Origin: Micropruina sonneratiae
GTDB lineage: Bacteria > Actinomycetota > Actinomycetes > Propionibacteriales > Propionibacteriaceae
Assembly (NCBI RefSeq): GCF_025972045.1
Contig: NZ_JAPDHX010000006.1
Location: 1 to 64,000 of the forward strand
Direction: 5' to 3'
Length of the DNA stretch: 64,000 bases
Shown here: in pieces, positions 41,636 to 51,195 of the stretch
Layout: the number at the start of each line of letters is the position of its first letter
Numbering within the stretch: the first letter of the stretch is position 1
The notes under the pieces: model-generated
What the model was told of the DNA's origin: nothing
What the model saw: only the letters and a program-made list of their open reading frames with translations
Databases searched by the model: none
Made by a program: the position numbers and the translations under genes

Positions 41636-42580
41636 TCAGCTCAGCGTGCCGTCGGGGTTGACGCGGAACACGTCGACCTTCACCGTCAGCTCGGACTTCT
41701 TCGCCTCGGTGTAGATGACCCCCTTCAGCGGAGACACGTCGCGAAAATCCCGTCCCCAGGCGGTGACGATGTAGCGTGAATCGGCGAAGTGGTCGTTGGT
41801 GGGGTCGATGTCGATCCACTCCCCGCCGGGGACCAGCACCGACGTCCAGGCGTGCGACGCGTCGGAGCCCTCCAGTTTCGGCTGGCCGGGTGGGGGCGAT
41901 GTCTCCACATAGCCCGACACGTACCGGGCCGGCAACCCCACCGAGCGCAGGCAGCCGACCGATAGGTGCGCAAAATCCTGGCAGACGCCCTTGCGCAGCT
42001 TGAGTAGCTCCGGCAGCCGGGTACGCACCGAGGTGGCGCCCAGTTCGTACTTGAAGTCGCGGTAGATCGTCGAGTACAGCCCCACCAGGGCGTCGCCCAG
42101 CGGGCGGTCGGACCACAGGATGCCCTCGGCGTACTGCGTCACCTCGGGGGCCAGGTCGACCAGCGCCGAGGGCAGCAGGAACTCGGCACGCTCCAGGGCG
42201 TCCGCCTCCTGCTCGACCCGGGCCGCCGCCTCGGCGACCGTGAACGAGTTCAGCGACTCCAGGTTGGGCCGCGGCCACGCCACATCGACGTAGGCCACCT
42301 TGCCGACCACGAGTTCGGTGTGCGGGGTGCGCACCTCGACGTAGAAGCTGTGGTTGCCGAAGTGGTCGACGTGCTGGGTGATGACGTCGGGCTCGGGGCT
42401 GACCAGCACCTCGTTCGAGACCACCTGCTGTGACCAGGTCTCCAGCGGGCGCAGGAAGCCGCGCTCGTAACACGCCTCGACCTCGGACTCGTAGCTGTAG
42501 ATCGTCGAGTGCCGGACGCGGTAGCGGCGCGGCGTGTAGTGGTCGGGCCGGCTGATCGCGGCCTGGGCGAGCTCAGTCAT
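41636..42580 (-). CDS. transglutaminase of the ATP-grasp/alpha-E module
   Basis: A 314-residue protein. The N-terminal bacterial transglutaminase-associated domain (YRVRHSTIYSYESEVEACYE) precedes the core with Cys200 in GVCQDFAHLSVG, His243 in SHAWTSV, and Asp in IDIDPTND. This architecture (Tgl_N plus core) accompanies circularly permuted ATP-grasp and alpha-E genes widely. ATG 42580 overlaps the ATP-grasp gene's stop by 8 bp, implying coupling; a longer frame to 42664 is antisense-like. It is predicted to hydrolyse or transfer amide bonds in a peptide-like product. Confidence 0.88.
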   Translation of the reverse strand: MTELAQAAISRPDHYTPRRYRVRHSTIYSYESEVEACYERGFLRPLETWSQQVVSNEVLVSPEPDVITQHVDHFGNHSFYVEVRTPHTELVVGKVAYVDVAWPRPNLESLNSFTVAEAAARVEQEADALERAEFLLPSALVDLAPEVTQYAEGILWSDRPLGDALVGLYSTIYRDFKYELGATSVRTRLPELLKLRKGVCQDFAHLSVGCLRSVGLPARYVSGYVETSPPPGQPKLEGSDASHAWTSVLVPGGEWIDIDPTNDHFADSRYIVTAWGRDFRDVSPLKGVIYTEAKKSELTVKVDVFRVNPDGTLS

Positions 42581-45083
42581 CGGCCACCTGCCACGGGCTG
42601 GCCCAGCCGGCGGATTGCGGACGACGCGGCGCCTGGCGCAGGAAGTGCCGCGGCGCCAACGCATCGGACAGCCTGCGGAACTCCTGGTCGATGGCGGCCA
42701 GCTGCACCGCCAGCACCGGAACGTCGAGCAACTGCTCGGGGTCGGTCGCCTCCAGTGCCTGCGCCAGCGCCAACGCCCGGGACGCCGACGCCTCGTCGCC
42801 CAGCAGGGTCAGGTCGGAGGCCATCGACTCCGCCTGGTAGATCACCGAGCGCGGGTTCAGCCGGTCGAGCAGCAGCAGGTCGATGGCGGACTCGAGGGCG
42901 ACCGTCGGGCCGGTTCCGGCGGCGGCGCGACGCCGGTGGGTGATGATCGACTCGCCGGCCCGCAGCACCGCCTCGACGACCAGGTCCTCGACCGGTCGGG
43001 GACGTTGCTGGGTCAGGGCGCTGCCGAGCAGCGCCAGCGTCATCTGTGCCCGTTCCATCCGGCAGCCGGCGTCGAGGAACGCCCACGATTCGTCGCGCAC
43101 CATGCTCTGCGCCATGATCCCGGCCAGGGCCAGCAGCGACTCCAGCACGTCGTCGAGCAGGGTCTGCAGCTGGTCGTCGTCGTCGGGGATCTCCTCCAGG
43201 GTCTGGTTGAGCCGGCCCAACACCGCCCAGGTGTCCACGCTGAGCAGGTCGCGCACGTGCTGGGCGGCGTTGATCACCTGGCTGGCGCAGTGCCGCACGG
43301 TGCCGGAGCGGCCGGCGTCCAGCACGGCGCGGCGCAGGTACGACACAGAAGACTCGCCCGCACCGATCGAGCCGGTCACGGTGACCCAGGCCACCGCCTG
43401 CAGCAGGACGTCGGTGGCCACGGCTCCCGGCGTTCCGGTGCGGCTGACGTTGTCCTCGGCGAAGTCGTCGACGACCTTCAGCAACCGGGCGGTGCCCTCG
43501 GCGCGTTCGGCGTAGCGGCCCATCCAGTACAGGTTGTCGGCCACGCGCGGCGACAGGCCGGTGGCCCGGACCACCAGCGGCGGGCCGAGCCGGCGGTCGC
43601 GGACGCTCAGCGCCGGCTGCTCGGCGTCCGAGGACAGCACCCAGACGTCCTTGGCCAGCGCGCCGGTGTAGTTCGAGACGGTGTACTCGCCGACCCGGGC
43701 CGCGACCCGGCCCAGACCGCCGGGCAGGAAGTGGTAGTCGTCGTCGTGGGCGACGCCGAAGGTGCGCAGCACGAACCGGCGGGGCTCCAGCCCGGCCCGG
43801 GTCACCACCGGCGCGGTGGACAGCTGCATCGGCTCCTGGCCGCACCACACCCACGGCTCGGCCCTCAGCCGGTCGGCCAGTTCGCCCCGTTCGGCTCCGT
43901 TCAGCTGCCAGCCGTAGCGCACCGGGCCCATCGCCCGCGAGATCGGCTTGATCACCAACGAATCCAGGTTGGCCAGAACATGCGAGAGCTCGTTCGGGCG
44001 GCCGCACCACCAGGTCGTCGGGCTGGGCAGCCGAAGATCCTCCCCGATCAGCGCCCGGGCGGCACTGCCGAGATGCGCCAGCAGGGCGGGGTTCTCCAGG
44101 ACGCCGGCACCGACCGGGTTGACCACGGCGACGGTGCGGTTCCGGGCCGCCTCGATCAGGCCCGGGACGCCGAGCTGGGAGTCGCCGCGCAGTTCGAGGG
44201 GATCGGCGTAGGCGGCGTCCACCCGGCGCAGGATGACGTCGACCTGCTCGAGCCGGTCGCCCGCCCGCAACCACACCTTGCCCTGCTCCATCACCAGGTC
44301 GTCCGCCTCGACCAGCGGAAAGCCCAGCAGGGTGGCCAGGTAGGCCTGCTCGAAGGCCGTCTCGCTGCCCGGCCCGGGGGTGAGCAGCACCACCCGGGGT
44401 GGCTCGGTCGCCGACGGCGAGGCGTCCTGCAGCGCCGCGGTGAAGGTCTGGAAGAAGCCGCGTAGCCGGGCCAGCGGGGTGGCGCGGTGCAGCCCCGCCA
44501 TCACCCTGGAGATGATCCGCCGGGTGGCCATCGCGTAGCCCGGTCCGGACGGTGCCTGAGTGCGGTCGGAGATCACCGTCCACGCTCCGTCGGCGTTGCG
44601 GGACAGGTCGGTCGCGGCCACCACCAGTTGCCGGTGGCCCGGCGCGTCGACTCCGACGGTTTGCCGGATGTAGCCGTCGTGGGCCAGCACCGCCTCGGGC
44701 GGGATCACCCGGCGGCGCAGCAGCGTCCGGTCGCCGTAGAGGTCCGAGAGCACCAGGTCGAGCAGCACCGCGCGCTGCCGCAGCCCGTCGGTCAGCGCGG
44801 TCCATTCGCTGCCGCCGATCAGCACCGGGATCGGGTCGATCGCCCAGTTGCGGGCGCCGGCCTGGCCGGTGCCGTAGGTCACGCCCTCGTCGGACGCCAG
44901 CGAACCGGCCTCCTCGCGCGCCTCCTGCAAGCCGGCCATCCCCATCGCGTCCAGGGCGGCGCCCAGCGCGGCCTGATCGGTGCGCAGCCCGTCGACGGTC
45001 ACCAACTCGTCGACGGCGTCCGGGCGCAGGCGTGCCCGGTACTCGTCGAGGACGCCCGATTCGAGCGGGACGGCTGCGGACAT
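42573..45083 (-). CDS. circularly permuted ATP-grasp fused to alpha-E domain
   Basis: An 836-residue fusion. Residues ~40-490 are the circularly permuted ATP-grasp peptide-ligase domain (YGTGQAGARNWAIDPIPVLI, LTPGPGSETAFEQAYLA, VVNPVGAGVLENPALLAHL, LVIKPISRAMG, FVLRTFGVAHDDDYHFLPGG). Residues ~495-800 are the all-helical alpha-E (DUF403) domain (LSPRVADNLYWMGRYAERAE). Often these are two genes; here they are fused. ATG 45083 begins the conserved part. ATP-grasp proteins join carboxylates to amines; the product of this family is unknown. It sits between two transglutaminases on the same strand. Confidence 0.9.
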   Translation of the reverse strand: MSAAVPLESGVLDEYRARLRPDAVDELVTVDGLRTDQAALGAALDAMGMAGLQEAREEAGSLASDEGVTYGTGQAGARNWAIDPIPVLIGGSEWTALTDGLRQRAVLLDLVLSDLYGDRTLLRRRVIPPEAVLAHDGYIRQTVGVDAPGHRQLVVAATDLSRNADGAWTVISDRTQAPSGPGYAMATRRIISRVMAGLHRATPLARLRGFFQTFTAALQDASPSATEPPRVVLLTPGPGSETAFEQAYLATLLGFPLVEADDLVMEQGKVWLRAGDRLEQVDVILRRVDAAYADPLELRGDSQLGVPGLIEAARNRTVAVVNPVGAGVLENPALLAHLGSAARALIGEDLRLPSPTTWWCGRPNELSHVLANLDSLVIKPISRAMGPVRYGWQLNGAERGELADRLRAEPWVWCGQEPMQLSTAPVVTRAGLEPRRFVLRTFGVAHDDDYHFLPGGLGRVAARVGEYTVSNYTGALAKDVWVLSSDAEQPALSVRDRRLGPPLVVRATGLSPRVADNLYWMGRYAERAEGTARLLKVVDDFAEDNVSRTGTPGAVATDVLLQAVAWVTVTGSIGAGESSVSYLRRAVLDAGRSGTVRHCASQVINAAQHVRDLLSVDTWAVLGRLNQTLEEIPDDDDQLQTLLDDVLESLLALAGIMAQSMVRDESWAFLDAGCRMERAQMTLALLGSALTQQRPRPVEDLVVEAVLRAGESIITHRRRAAAGTGPTVALESAIDLLLLDRLNPRSVIYQAESMASDLTLLGDEASASRALALAQALEATDPEQLLDVPVLAVQLAAIDQEFRRLSDALAPRHFLRQAPRRPQSAGWASPWQVADD

Positions 45084-45121
45084 GCTGGCCAACCTAGCGG
45101 GTGCGGACACCGCTTCCTCAC

Positions 45122-48100
45122 TCAGCCCACGTGGCCGGGCGAGTAGCGGCGCAGGTCGACGGTGCACGGGTACTCGGTGCCCATCGGCCCGAAAACGGCC
45201 TCGGCCGACGGCCAGCCCGAGGTGTCGACCGGGCCGGGGGTGTGGCCGAGTTCGCTGAACCTGGACGCCCGCCGCGACTCCGCCTCGACGGCGTTGACCG
45301 GGTAGTTGTCGTAGCTGCGCCCGCCCGGGTGAACGACGTGGTAGGTGAACCCGCCCAGCGACCGGTCGTTCCAGGTGTCGACTAGGTCGAACACCAGCGG
45401 CGAGTGGATGCCCATCGTCGGATGCAGCGCCGACCAGGGCGCCCAGGCGCGGTAGCGCACACCGCCCACGAACATGCCGGTGGTCGCCGGTGCGTCGTCG
45501 GAGCCCAGCGCCGTGCCCCAGCCACCGTTCTCGACCGGCACCATCGGTACCGGGACGCCGTTGCAGGTCACCACGTGCCGCCCTTCGACGAGGTCGGACA
45601 CCGCCAACTGCACCCGCTCGACGGAGGAGTCGACGTAGCGCGAGGTGCCGGACGCCGTCGCCTCCTCACCCAGCACGTGCCACGGCTCGATCGCCTGACG
45701 CAGCTCGAGGTGCACCCCCGAGATGCGGGTCTCGCCCAGCCGTGGGAACCGGAACTCCAGGAACGGGTCCAGCCAGGCCGGGTCGAAGTGCGCGCCGGGG
45801 GACGCCTGTGCCAGCCAGGCGTTCACGTCGGCGACCACCTCGCGCAGGTCGGCGGCGGCGAAGGCGGGCAGCAGGAAGCGGTCATGCAGCCGGGTGCCCC
45901 AGCGGATCAGCCGGCTGCGGTAGGGCTGCGACCAGAACATCGCTACCAGGCAGCGCACCAGCAGGGCCTGGACCAGCGCCATCCGCGCGTGCGGCGGCAT
46001 CTCGAAGCCGCGCAGCTCGAGCAGGCCGAGGCGTCCGCGCTGCGAATCGGGGGAGTACAGCTTGTCGATGCAGAACTCCGAGCGGTGGGTGTTGCCCGTC
46101 AGGTCGGTGAGCAGGTGCCGCAGCAGCCGGTCGGTGTTCCAGGGCAGCGACGGCAGGTCGTCGTCGGGGGCGAACGCGGCGGCGTCCGCAGTGACCCGGT
46201 CGAGCTCGGCGAAGGCGATCTCCATCTCGTACAGGGTCTCGGGCCGGCCCTCGTCGAACCGGGGGGCCTGCGAGGTGGGGCCGATGAACCGCCCGGAGAA
46301 CACGTACGACAAGGACGGATGGTGCTGCCAGTAGGTGAGCAGCGAGCGCAGCAGGTCGGGTCGCCGCAGCAGCGGGGAGTCGGTCGGGGTGGCGCCGCCC
46401 AGGGTGAAGTGGTTGCCGCCGCCGGTGCCGGTGTGGGTGCCGTCGAGGTCGAACTTCTCGGTCGCCAACCGGGTGCGGCGAGCGTCGTCGTAGAGGGACA
46501 GGGTCAGGTCGCGCTGCTCGGCCCAGCCGGAGGTGGGCTGGGTGTTGACCTCGATCACGCCCGGGTCGGGGGTCACCGAGAGGGTCTTGGTGCGCAGGTC
46601 GAACGGCAGCGGGTAGCCCTCGAGCACCACCGGCAACTCGACCGCGGACGCCGCCGTCTCGACGACGCTGAGCAGTTCGAGGGCGTCCTCGAGCCTGGCC
46701 AGCGGCGGCAGGAAGACGTACAGCCGGCCGTCGCGCTCTTCGACGCACAGCGCGGTGCGCGGCGCCTCCTCGATGTCGAGCACCTTCGCCGCCGGCGCCT
46801 CGCCCTCGACGATGAGGGGCAGCAGCCCGGTCATCTCGAACGGCGAGCGTTCGATCTCCTCGGGCACCGGCGACCAGGCGATCGCGTTCAACGGCAGCCG
46901 GAACCCCATCGGCGAGGTGCCACCGGTCAGCATCAGGTGCCGGCGCCGGGGCCGCCACTGCGTCGTGCCCCAGACGCCCTCGTCGGCGAGCCGGAACACC
47001 GGCACCACCCACCCGCGTGGGGCACCGCGGCCGGCGTCGATCGCGGCCAGTTCGTCGTCGGCCGACGCCTCGTCGTCGGCCGCGCCCGGCTCGGGGTCAT
47101 CGGGTCGGGCCCCGGCCGGCTTCAGCGCCTCGTTCATCAGCGCCAGCAACGGATCCTCGAAGGCCGGCACGACGTGGCTGCCGGGGACGCCGAGTCCCCC
47201 GGCGATGTAGGCGGCCAGGTCGCGCACCGCGGTCTGCGCCTCGGCCGAGCCGGGTTCGACGCTCGGCTCGTCCCACGGGTTGGCCAGCAGCGAGCGGTCC
47301 TCCCAGATCGGCACCCCGTCGGACCGCCAGGTGATCGCGATGTTCCAGCGCGGCAGGTCCTCGCCCGGGTACCACTTGCCCTGGCCGTGGTGGACGACGC
47401 CGCCGGGCGCCCAGCGCTGTTCGAGCCGGGCCGCGAGCTGCCGGGCCAGCGCCCGCTTCTCGGGACCGTCGGCGGCGCCCTCCCATTGCGGGGTGGCGGT
47501 GTCGTCGGCGGAGACGAAGGTGGGTTCACCGCCCATCGTCAGCCGGACGTCGCCCGCCGCCAGCAGTTCGTCGACGGTGCCGCCGAGGGCGTCCACGGCG
47601 TCCCACTGCTGGTCGGTGTAGGGCTTGGTCACCCGCGGGTCCTCGTGCACCCGACGGACGGTGTTCGCGAACGCCATGGTCACCGCGACCGGCGCCGTGG
47701 CACCCGAGATCGGCGCGGCGGACGCCGGGTGCGGGGTGGCCGACAGCGGAATGTGCCCCTCGCCGGCGAACAGGCCCGAGGTGGGGTCGAGGCCGATCCA
47801 GCCGGCCCCGGGCACGTACACCTCGGCCCAGGCGTGCAGGTCGGTGAAGTCCTCCTTGGGACCCGACGGGCCGTCCAGCGCCTCGACGTCGGAGGTGAGC
47901 TGGACGAGGTAGCCGGAGACGAAACGCGCGGCCAGCCCGGCCTCGCGCAGCACCGACACCAGCACCCAGGCCGAGTCGCGGCACGAGCCGAGCGCGTTGG
48001 CCAAGGTCGTGTCGGGGGTCTGGACGCCGTGCTCCATCCGCACCGTGTAGGCGATGTCGTGCTGCAGCGCGGTGTTCACCGCGACCAGGAAGTCGACCAT

Positions 48101-48562
48101 CCGGGGACGCTCGTCGCCGGTGAGCCCGGCGTAGCGGTCGGTGATGTGCTGCTGCACCCACTGCCTCAGCAGCGGGCCGGGCCCGTCGCCGGACTCGTCG
48201 ACCGGGCGCAGGTACGGTTCGAGGTCCGCCCGCAGCGCGGCCGGGTACTCGAAACCGAACCGTTCGGCGTACTCCTCGAGGAAGAAGTCGAACGGGTTGA
48301 TCACGGTCATGTCGGCCACCACGTCGACGGTGATGTCGAGTTCCTTCACCGGTTCCGGGAAGACCAGTCTCGCCAGGTAGTTCCCGAACGGATCCTGCTG
48401 CCAGTTGATGAAGTGGTTGCGCGGCTCGACGGTGAGCGAGTAGGCGGCGATCGGCGTCCTGGAATGCGGTGCGGGCCGCAGCCGCACCGTGTGCGGGTAC
48501 ACCTGCACCGGTTCGGCGAAGGTGTACGTGGTGCGGTGTTCGAGAGCTACCCGGATCGTCAC
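45122..48562 (-). CDS. transglutaminase plus DUF2126 large protein
   Basis: A 1146-residue protein. Residues 1-~100 are the transglutaminase N-terminal domain (IRVALEHRTTYTFAEPVQVY). The transglutaminase core has Cys194 (GSCRDSAWV), His243 (LHAWAEVY) and Asp259 (GLDPTSG). The remaining ~850 residues are DUF2126 (RLTMGGEPTFVSADD, FTLGGATPTDSPLLRRPDLL, GGRSYDNYPVNAVEAESRR). GTG 48562. It is the first gene of the three-gene minus-strand module; the ATP-grasp gene starts 38 bp downstream. DUF2126 has a putative catalytic core of its own, but no activity is established. Confidence 0.88.
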   Translation of the reverse strand: MTIRVALEHRTTYTFAEPVQVYPHTVRLRPAPHSRTPIAAYSLTVEPRNHFINWQQDPFGNYLARLVFPEPVKELDITVDVVADMTVINPFDFFLEEYAERFGFEYPAALRADLEPYLRPVDESGDGPGPLLRQWVQQHITDRYAGLTGDERPRMVDFLVAVNTALQHDIAYTVRMEHGVQTPDTTLANALGSCRDSAWVLVSVLREAGLAARFVSGYLVQLTSDVEALDGPSGPKEDFTDLHAWAEVYVPGAGWIGLDPTSGLFAGEGHIPLSATPHPASAAPISGATAPVAVTMAFANTVRRVHEDPRVTKPYTDQQWDAVDALGGTVDELLAAGDVRLTMGGEPTFVSADDTATPQWEGAADGPEKRALARQLAARLEQRWAPGGVVHHGQGKWYPGEDLPRWNIAITWRSDGVPIWEDRSLLANPWDEPSVEPGSAEAQTAVRDLAAYIAGGLGVPGSHVVPAFEDPLLALMNEALKPAGARPDDPEPGAADDEASADDELAAIDAGRGAPRGWVVPVFRLADEGVWGTTQWRPRRRHLMLTGGTSPMGFRLPLNAIAWSPVPEEIERSPFEMTGLLPLIVEGEAPAAKVLDIEEAPRTALCVEERDGRLYVFLPPLARLEDALELLSVVETAASAVELPVVLEGYPLPFDLRTKTLSVTPDPGVIEVNTQPTSGWAEQRDLTLSLYDDARRTRLATEKFDLDGTHTGTGGGNHFTLGGATPTDSPLLRRPDLLRSLLTYWQHHPSLSYVFSGRFIGPTSQAPRFDEGRPETLYEMEIAFAELDRVTADAAAFAPDDDLPSLPWNTDRLLRHLLTDLTGNTHRSEFCIDKLYSPDSQRGRLGLLELRGFEMPPHARMALVQALLVRCLVAMFWSQPYRSRLIRWGTRLHDRFLLPAFAAADLREVVADVNAWLAQASPGAHFDPAWLDPFLEFRFPRLGETRISGVHLELRQAIEPWHVLGEEATASGTSRYVDSSVERVQLAVSDLVEGRHVVTCNGVPVPMVPVENGGWGTALGSDDAPATTGMFVGGVRYRAWAPWSALHPTMGIHSPLVFDLVDTWNDRSLGGFTYHVVHPGGRSYDNYPVNAVEAESRRASRFSELGHTPGPVDTSGWPSAEAVFGPMGTEYPCTVDLRRYSPGHVG

Positions 48563-48661
48563 CCTCGCGAATCTAGTGGCCGCTGCGGTGCCGGGTCACC
48601 CGCGGGGCCGGACCGAAACCTCACTGAAACGCCCGGCGAGGCACCCCGCTAGCCTGTACCG

Positions 48662-49747
48662 GTGACTTCTCAGGTACCCGACGAGCACCCTGACCACCAG
48701 GGCAACGAGCCGGCGCCCGACGTGGAACCCGTCACCGACAGCCGCCCGGACGCCGAACCCGACGCCGCCGTCACGCCGCCCCGCTCGCGCAGCCGGTGGA
48801 TCGCCGCCGTCGCCTTCGTGGTGGTCGCTGTGCTGGTCGCCGGCATCGCCTGGCTGCTGCGGCCCCAGCCGCCGGCGTCCGGCGTGCCGTCGGCGACCCC
48901 GCAGGAGGCCGTGGCCGGCTATCTGGACGCCCTGGTCGCGGCCGACGCCGACCGGGCCCTGGAGTACGCACTGAACCGTCCCACCGACACCAGCCTGCTC
49001 ACCGCCGACGTGCTCAAGCGGTCCCAGAAGGAGGCCAAGCTGGCGGTCGTGAACGTGCCCGAGGTCGAGGGCGGCACGATGGTGACGGTACCGGCCGAGG
49101 TGACCCTCGACGGCGAGCCGGCCACCATCTCGTTCACGGTCAACGAGACCGAGGTGGGCTGGCGGCTCGGCCAGGTCACCTCGACGATCGATCCGGGGGC
49201 GCTGCCGTCCTCGCTGAAGGCCAGCCTGAACGGCGTGCGGCTCGCCGATTCGACGCACGTCGAGGTGTTTCCTGGCGTGTACGTCTTCGACCAGGAACTG
49301 CCCCAGCTCGAGCTGGAGGGCAACCGCGTGACGGTGAGCGCGGTCGGCGAGGACATTCCGGCCGGCCTGCACGCGGTGCTGACCGCGCGCGGTGAGAAGG
49401 CGGCCGGCAAGATCGCGGCCGCTGCGTTGAAGAAGTGCCTGGCGAAGAAGAACCCCAGCCCCGAGGGTTGTCCCAACAGCGTCGCGGTCGACAAGAACCA
49501 GAAGATCGCCACCAAGTCGATTCGCTGGAACCTGGTCGGCGACCCGTGGAAGGGCGCCACCTACACCCTGGACGCCGCCGACCCGACGCAGGCCCGTGGC
49601 GCGACCACGCTCAAGCTGCGCTTCCGCTGCACGCTCTCCGAGGGCGGCGAGACGTACGCCGTCGACCAGACCAACTCGGTCAAGGTCCGCTACGCGCTGT
49701 CGGTGGTCGACACCAAGGATCCGGTTGTCTGGCAGCGGGTCGCCTGA
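48662..49747 (+). CDS. membrane-anchored extracytoplasmic protein, unknown
   Basis: A 361-residue protein. The cytoplasmic N-terminus is Pro/Asp-rich (about 40 residues), then one helix (WIAAVAFVVVAVLVAGIAWLL), then an extracytoplasmic region with an NTF2-like first part (TPQEAVAGYLDALVAADADRA) and a second beta-rich part. Two Cys in KKCLAKKNPSPEGCPNSVAV may form a disulfide, with a third in RFRCTL. GTG 48662. No ligand or enzyme motif. Its coding sequence overlaps the patatin gene's proposed start by 23 bp. Confidence 0.65.
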   Translation: MTSQVPDEHPDHQGNEPAPDVEPVTDSRPDAEPDAAVTPPRSRSRWIAAVAFVVVAVLVAGIAWLLRPQPPASGVPSATPQEAVAGYLDALVAADADRALEYALNRPTDTSLLTADVLKRSQKEAKLAVVNVPEVEGGTMVTVPAEVTLDGEPATISFTVNETEVGWRLGQVTSTIDPGALPSSLKASLNGVRLADSTHVEVFPGVYVFDQELPQLELEGNRVTVSAVGEDIPAGLHAVLTARGEKAAGKIAAAALKKCLAKKNPSPEGCPNSVAVDKNQKIATKSIRWNLVGDPWKGATYTLDAADPTQARGATTLKLRFRCTLSEGGETYAVDQTNSVKVRYALSVVDTKDPVVWQRVA

Positions 49748-50585
49748 GCGTCCGTCCGGGCCGGACGCCGCGCCGCGGGCGGTGGTGCTGGGCGGCGGCG
49801 GTCTGACCGGGCTGGCCTGGCTGCAGGGCGTGCTGGCCGAGCTGCCCGACGTGGCCGGCACCGCCGACCGGGTGGTCGGGACGTCGGCCGGCGCCCTCGC
49901 CGCGACCCTGATGCTGACCGGGGCGGACGCCGACGACCCGGCGCCGCTGCTGGCCGAACTGGCCGGCGTCCGGGTGGGGGTGGCGGCTGCCGCGGCACTG
50001 CTGGCCGCCCAAGTCTGGCCCAGCCGCCGGCATGCGTTGCAGTGGCTCGGACGCCGCGCGGCCCGCGACGCCCACCGGGCCGGACGCCGCGGCCGGCTCA
50101 GCGAGGAGGCGTTCGTCGACCTGATCGGCCGCGCCATCGGCGATACGCACTGGCCGGCATCCCTGATCGTGGTGGCGGTGGACGCGGTCAGCGGCCGGCC
50201 CGCCTACTTCACCACCCGCTCGGGCGTCGAGCTGACCACGGCGATCGCGGCCAGTTGCGCCATGCCCGGGGTGTTCCCGGCGGTGCACCTCGAGGGTCGC
50301 GCCTATCTCGACGGCGGGCTGCGATCGCCCGCCAACGCCGACCTGGCCAGCGAGTGCGACCCGGTGCTGATCCTGGCGCCGCAGTCCCGCTCACTGCGTG
50401 AGTTGCGGCGTCCCGCCCACCAGGCGGCGCGGCTGCGTGCGCACGGGGCGTCGGTGGTGCTGGTGCAGAACGAGCGGCCGGCGCTCGACGTGCTGTCGGC
50501 CGCCCGGCTGGACGCCGCCCGCGAACAGGGCCGGCGGCAGGGCGGGCAGGCCCGCGACGAGCTCGCTGCCCTGTCCTGGGCCTGA
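49725..50585 (+). CDS. patatin-like phospholipase
   Basis: A 286-residue patatin: oxyanion loop GGGGLTGLAW, nucleophile Ser in VGTSAGA, and catalytic Asp in YLDGGLRSP. It hydrolyses acyl esters, probably lipids. The start is not obvious. TTG 49725 is favoured because AAGGA lies 5 nt upstream and gives about 18 residues before the beta-strand APRAVVLGGGG; GTG 49782 would cut into that strand. Overlap with the upstream gene suggests coupling. Confidence 0.78.
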   Translation: MSGSGSPERPSGPDAAPRAVVLGGGGLTGLAWLQGVLAELPDVAGTADRVVGTSAGALAATLMLTGADADDPAPLLAELAGVRVGVAAAAALLAAQVWPSRRHALQWLGRRAARDAHRAGRRGRLSEEAFVDLIGRAIGDTHWPASLIVVAVDAVSGRPAYFTTRSGVELTTAIAASCAMPGVFPAVHLEGRAYLDGGLRSPANADLASECDPVLILAPQSRSLRELRRPAHQAARLRAHGASVVLVQNERPALDVLSAARLDAAREQGRRQGGQARDELAALSWA

Positions 50586-50684
50586 GCTGCACCCGCGGCG
50601 CCCCGGTCGGCGCAACCGGTCCCGCTGCCGGGGTCATACCGGACCCTGCCCCGGTTTGCTTCAAACAAATGCCCGTTTGCAAAG

Positions 50685-50960
50685 ATGAAACGCGGCCGGC
50701 TGGTCGACGTCGCCATCCACGCCGCCCCGCGGCCGATCAACCTGCACCGGGTGTTCTGGCGCGAGCTGGAGATGTACGGCGCGCGGCTGTACCACCTCGA
50801 GGACATGCGCACGGCCGCCGAACTGGTCGGCCAGGGCCGCGTCCCGGTCGCCAGGCTGATCTCGAAGGTCACCGACCTCGGTCAGGTCGGCGCCGCCTTC
50901 GCCGAACTCAGCCGGGGCGAGGCGATGAAGGTGCTGATCAAGGTGGACCCGGCCGCCTGA
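50685..50960 (+). pseudogene. C-terminal fragment of a zinc-binding (idonate-type) dehydrogenase
   Basis: The 91 codons match the end of medium-chain zinc alcohol/polyol dehydrogenases: GRLVDVAIH, then FWRELEMYGARLY, and AMKVLIKV at the end. The catalytic zinc domain and most of the Rossmann fold (about 250 residues) are missing. The following gene was a gluconate-5-dehydrogenase-like SDR, so the pair recalls L-idonate 5-dehydrogenase and its partner. ATG 50685 lies within the fragment by chance. Confidence 0.7.
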
Positions 50961-51003
50961 ACCAAACCCCGACGAACCCCCAGAAAACCAGAAAGAGGAC
51001 GAC

Positions 51004-51195
51004 ATGACAGCAGCTCTCGGGATCTTCGACCTGACCGGCCGCGTGGCGTTGGTCACCAGCGCCGTGCACGGCTACGCCTTCGACGTCACCGACGAGGCCC
51101 AGGTCACCGCCGCGGTGGCCAGGATCGCCGACGAGGTGGGCGGTGTCGACGTGCTGGTCAACAACGCCGGCAAGATCAAGCGGACGCCGATGACT
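51004..51195 (+). pseudogene. SDR (gluconate 5-dehydrogenase-like) remnant with internal deletion
   Basis: ATG 51004 has AAAGAGG upstream and starts FDLTGRVALVTS, the SDR N-terminus. It then jumps directly to AVHGYAFDVTDEAQV, missing the GxxxGxG cofactor loop and about 45 residues. VDVLVNNAG follows, and homology ends at KRTPM near 51195, where the sequence becomes part of an IclR-like frame. The frame runs on to 51543 with nonsense composition. Clearly non-functional. Confidence 0.75.

Noticed and set aside
45404-48652. 1082-aa plus-strand frame opposite the DUF2126 protein
   Set aside because: Antisense shadow; the minus strand has recognised domains over its whole length.
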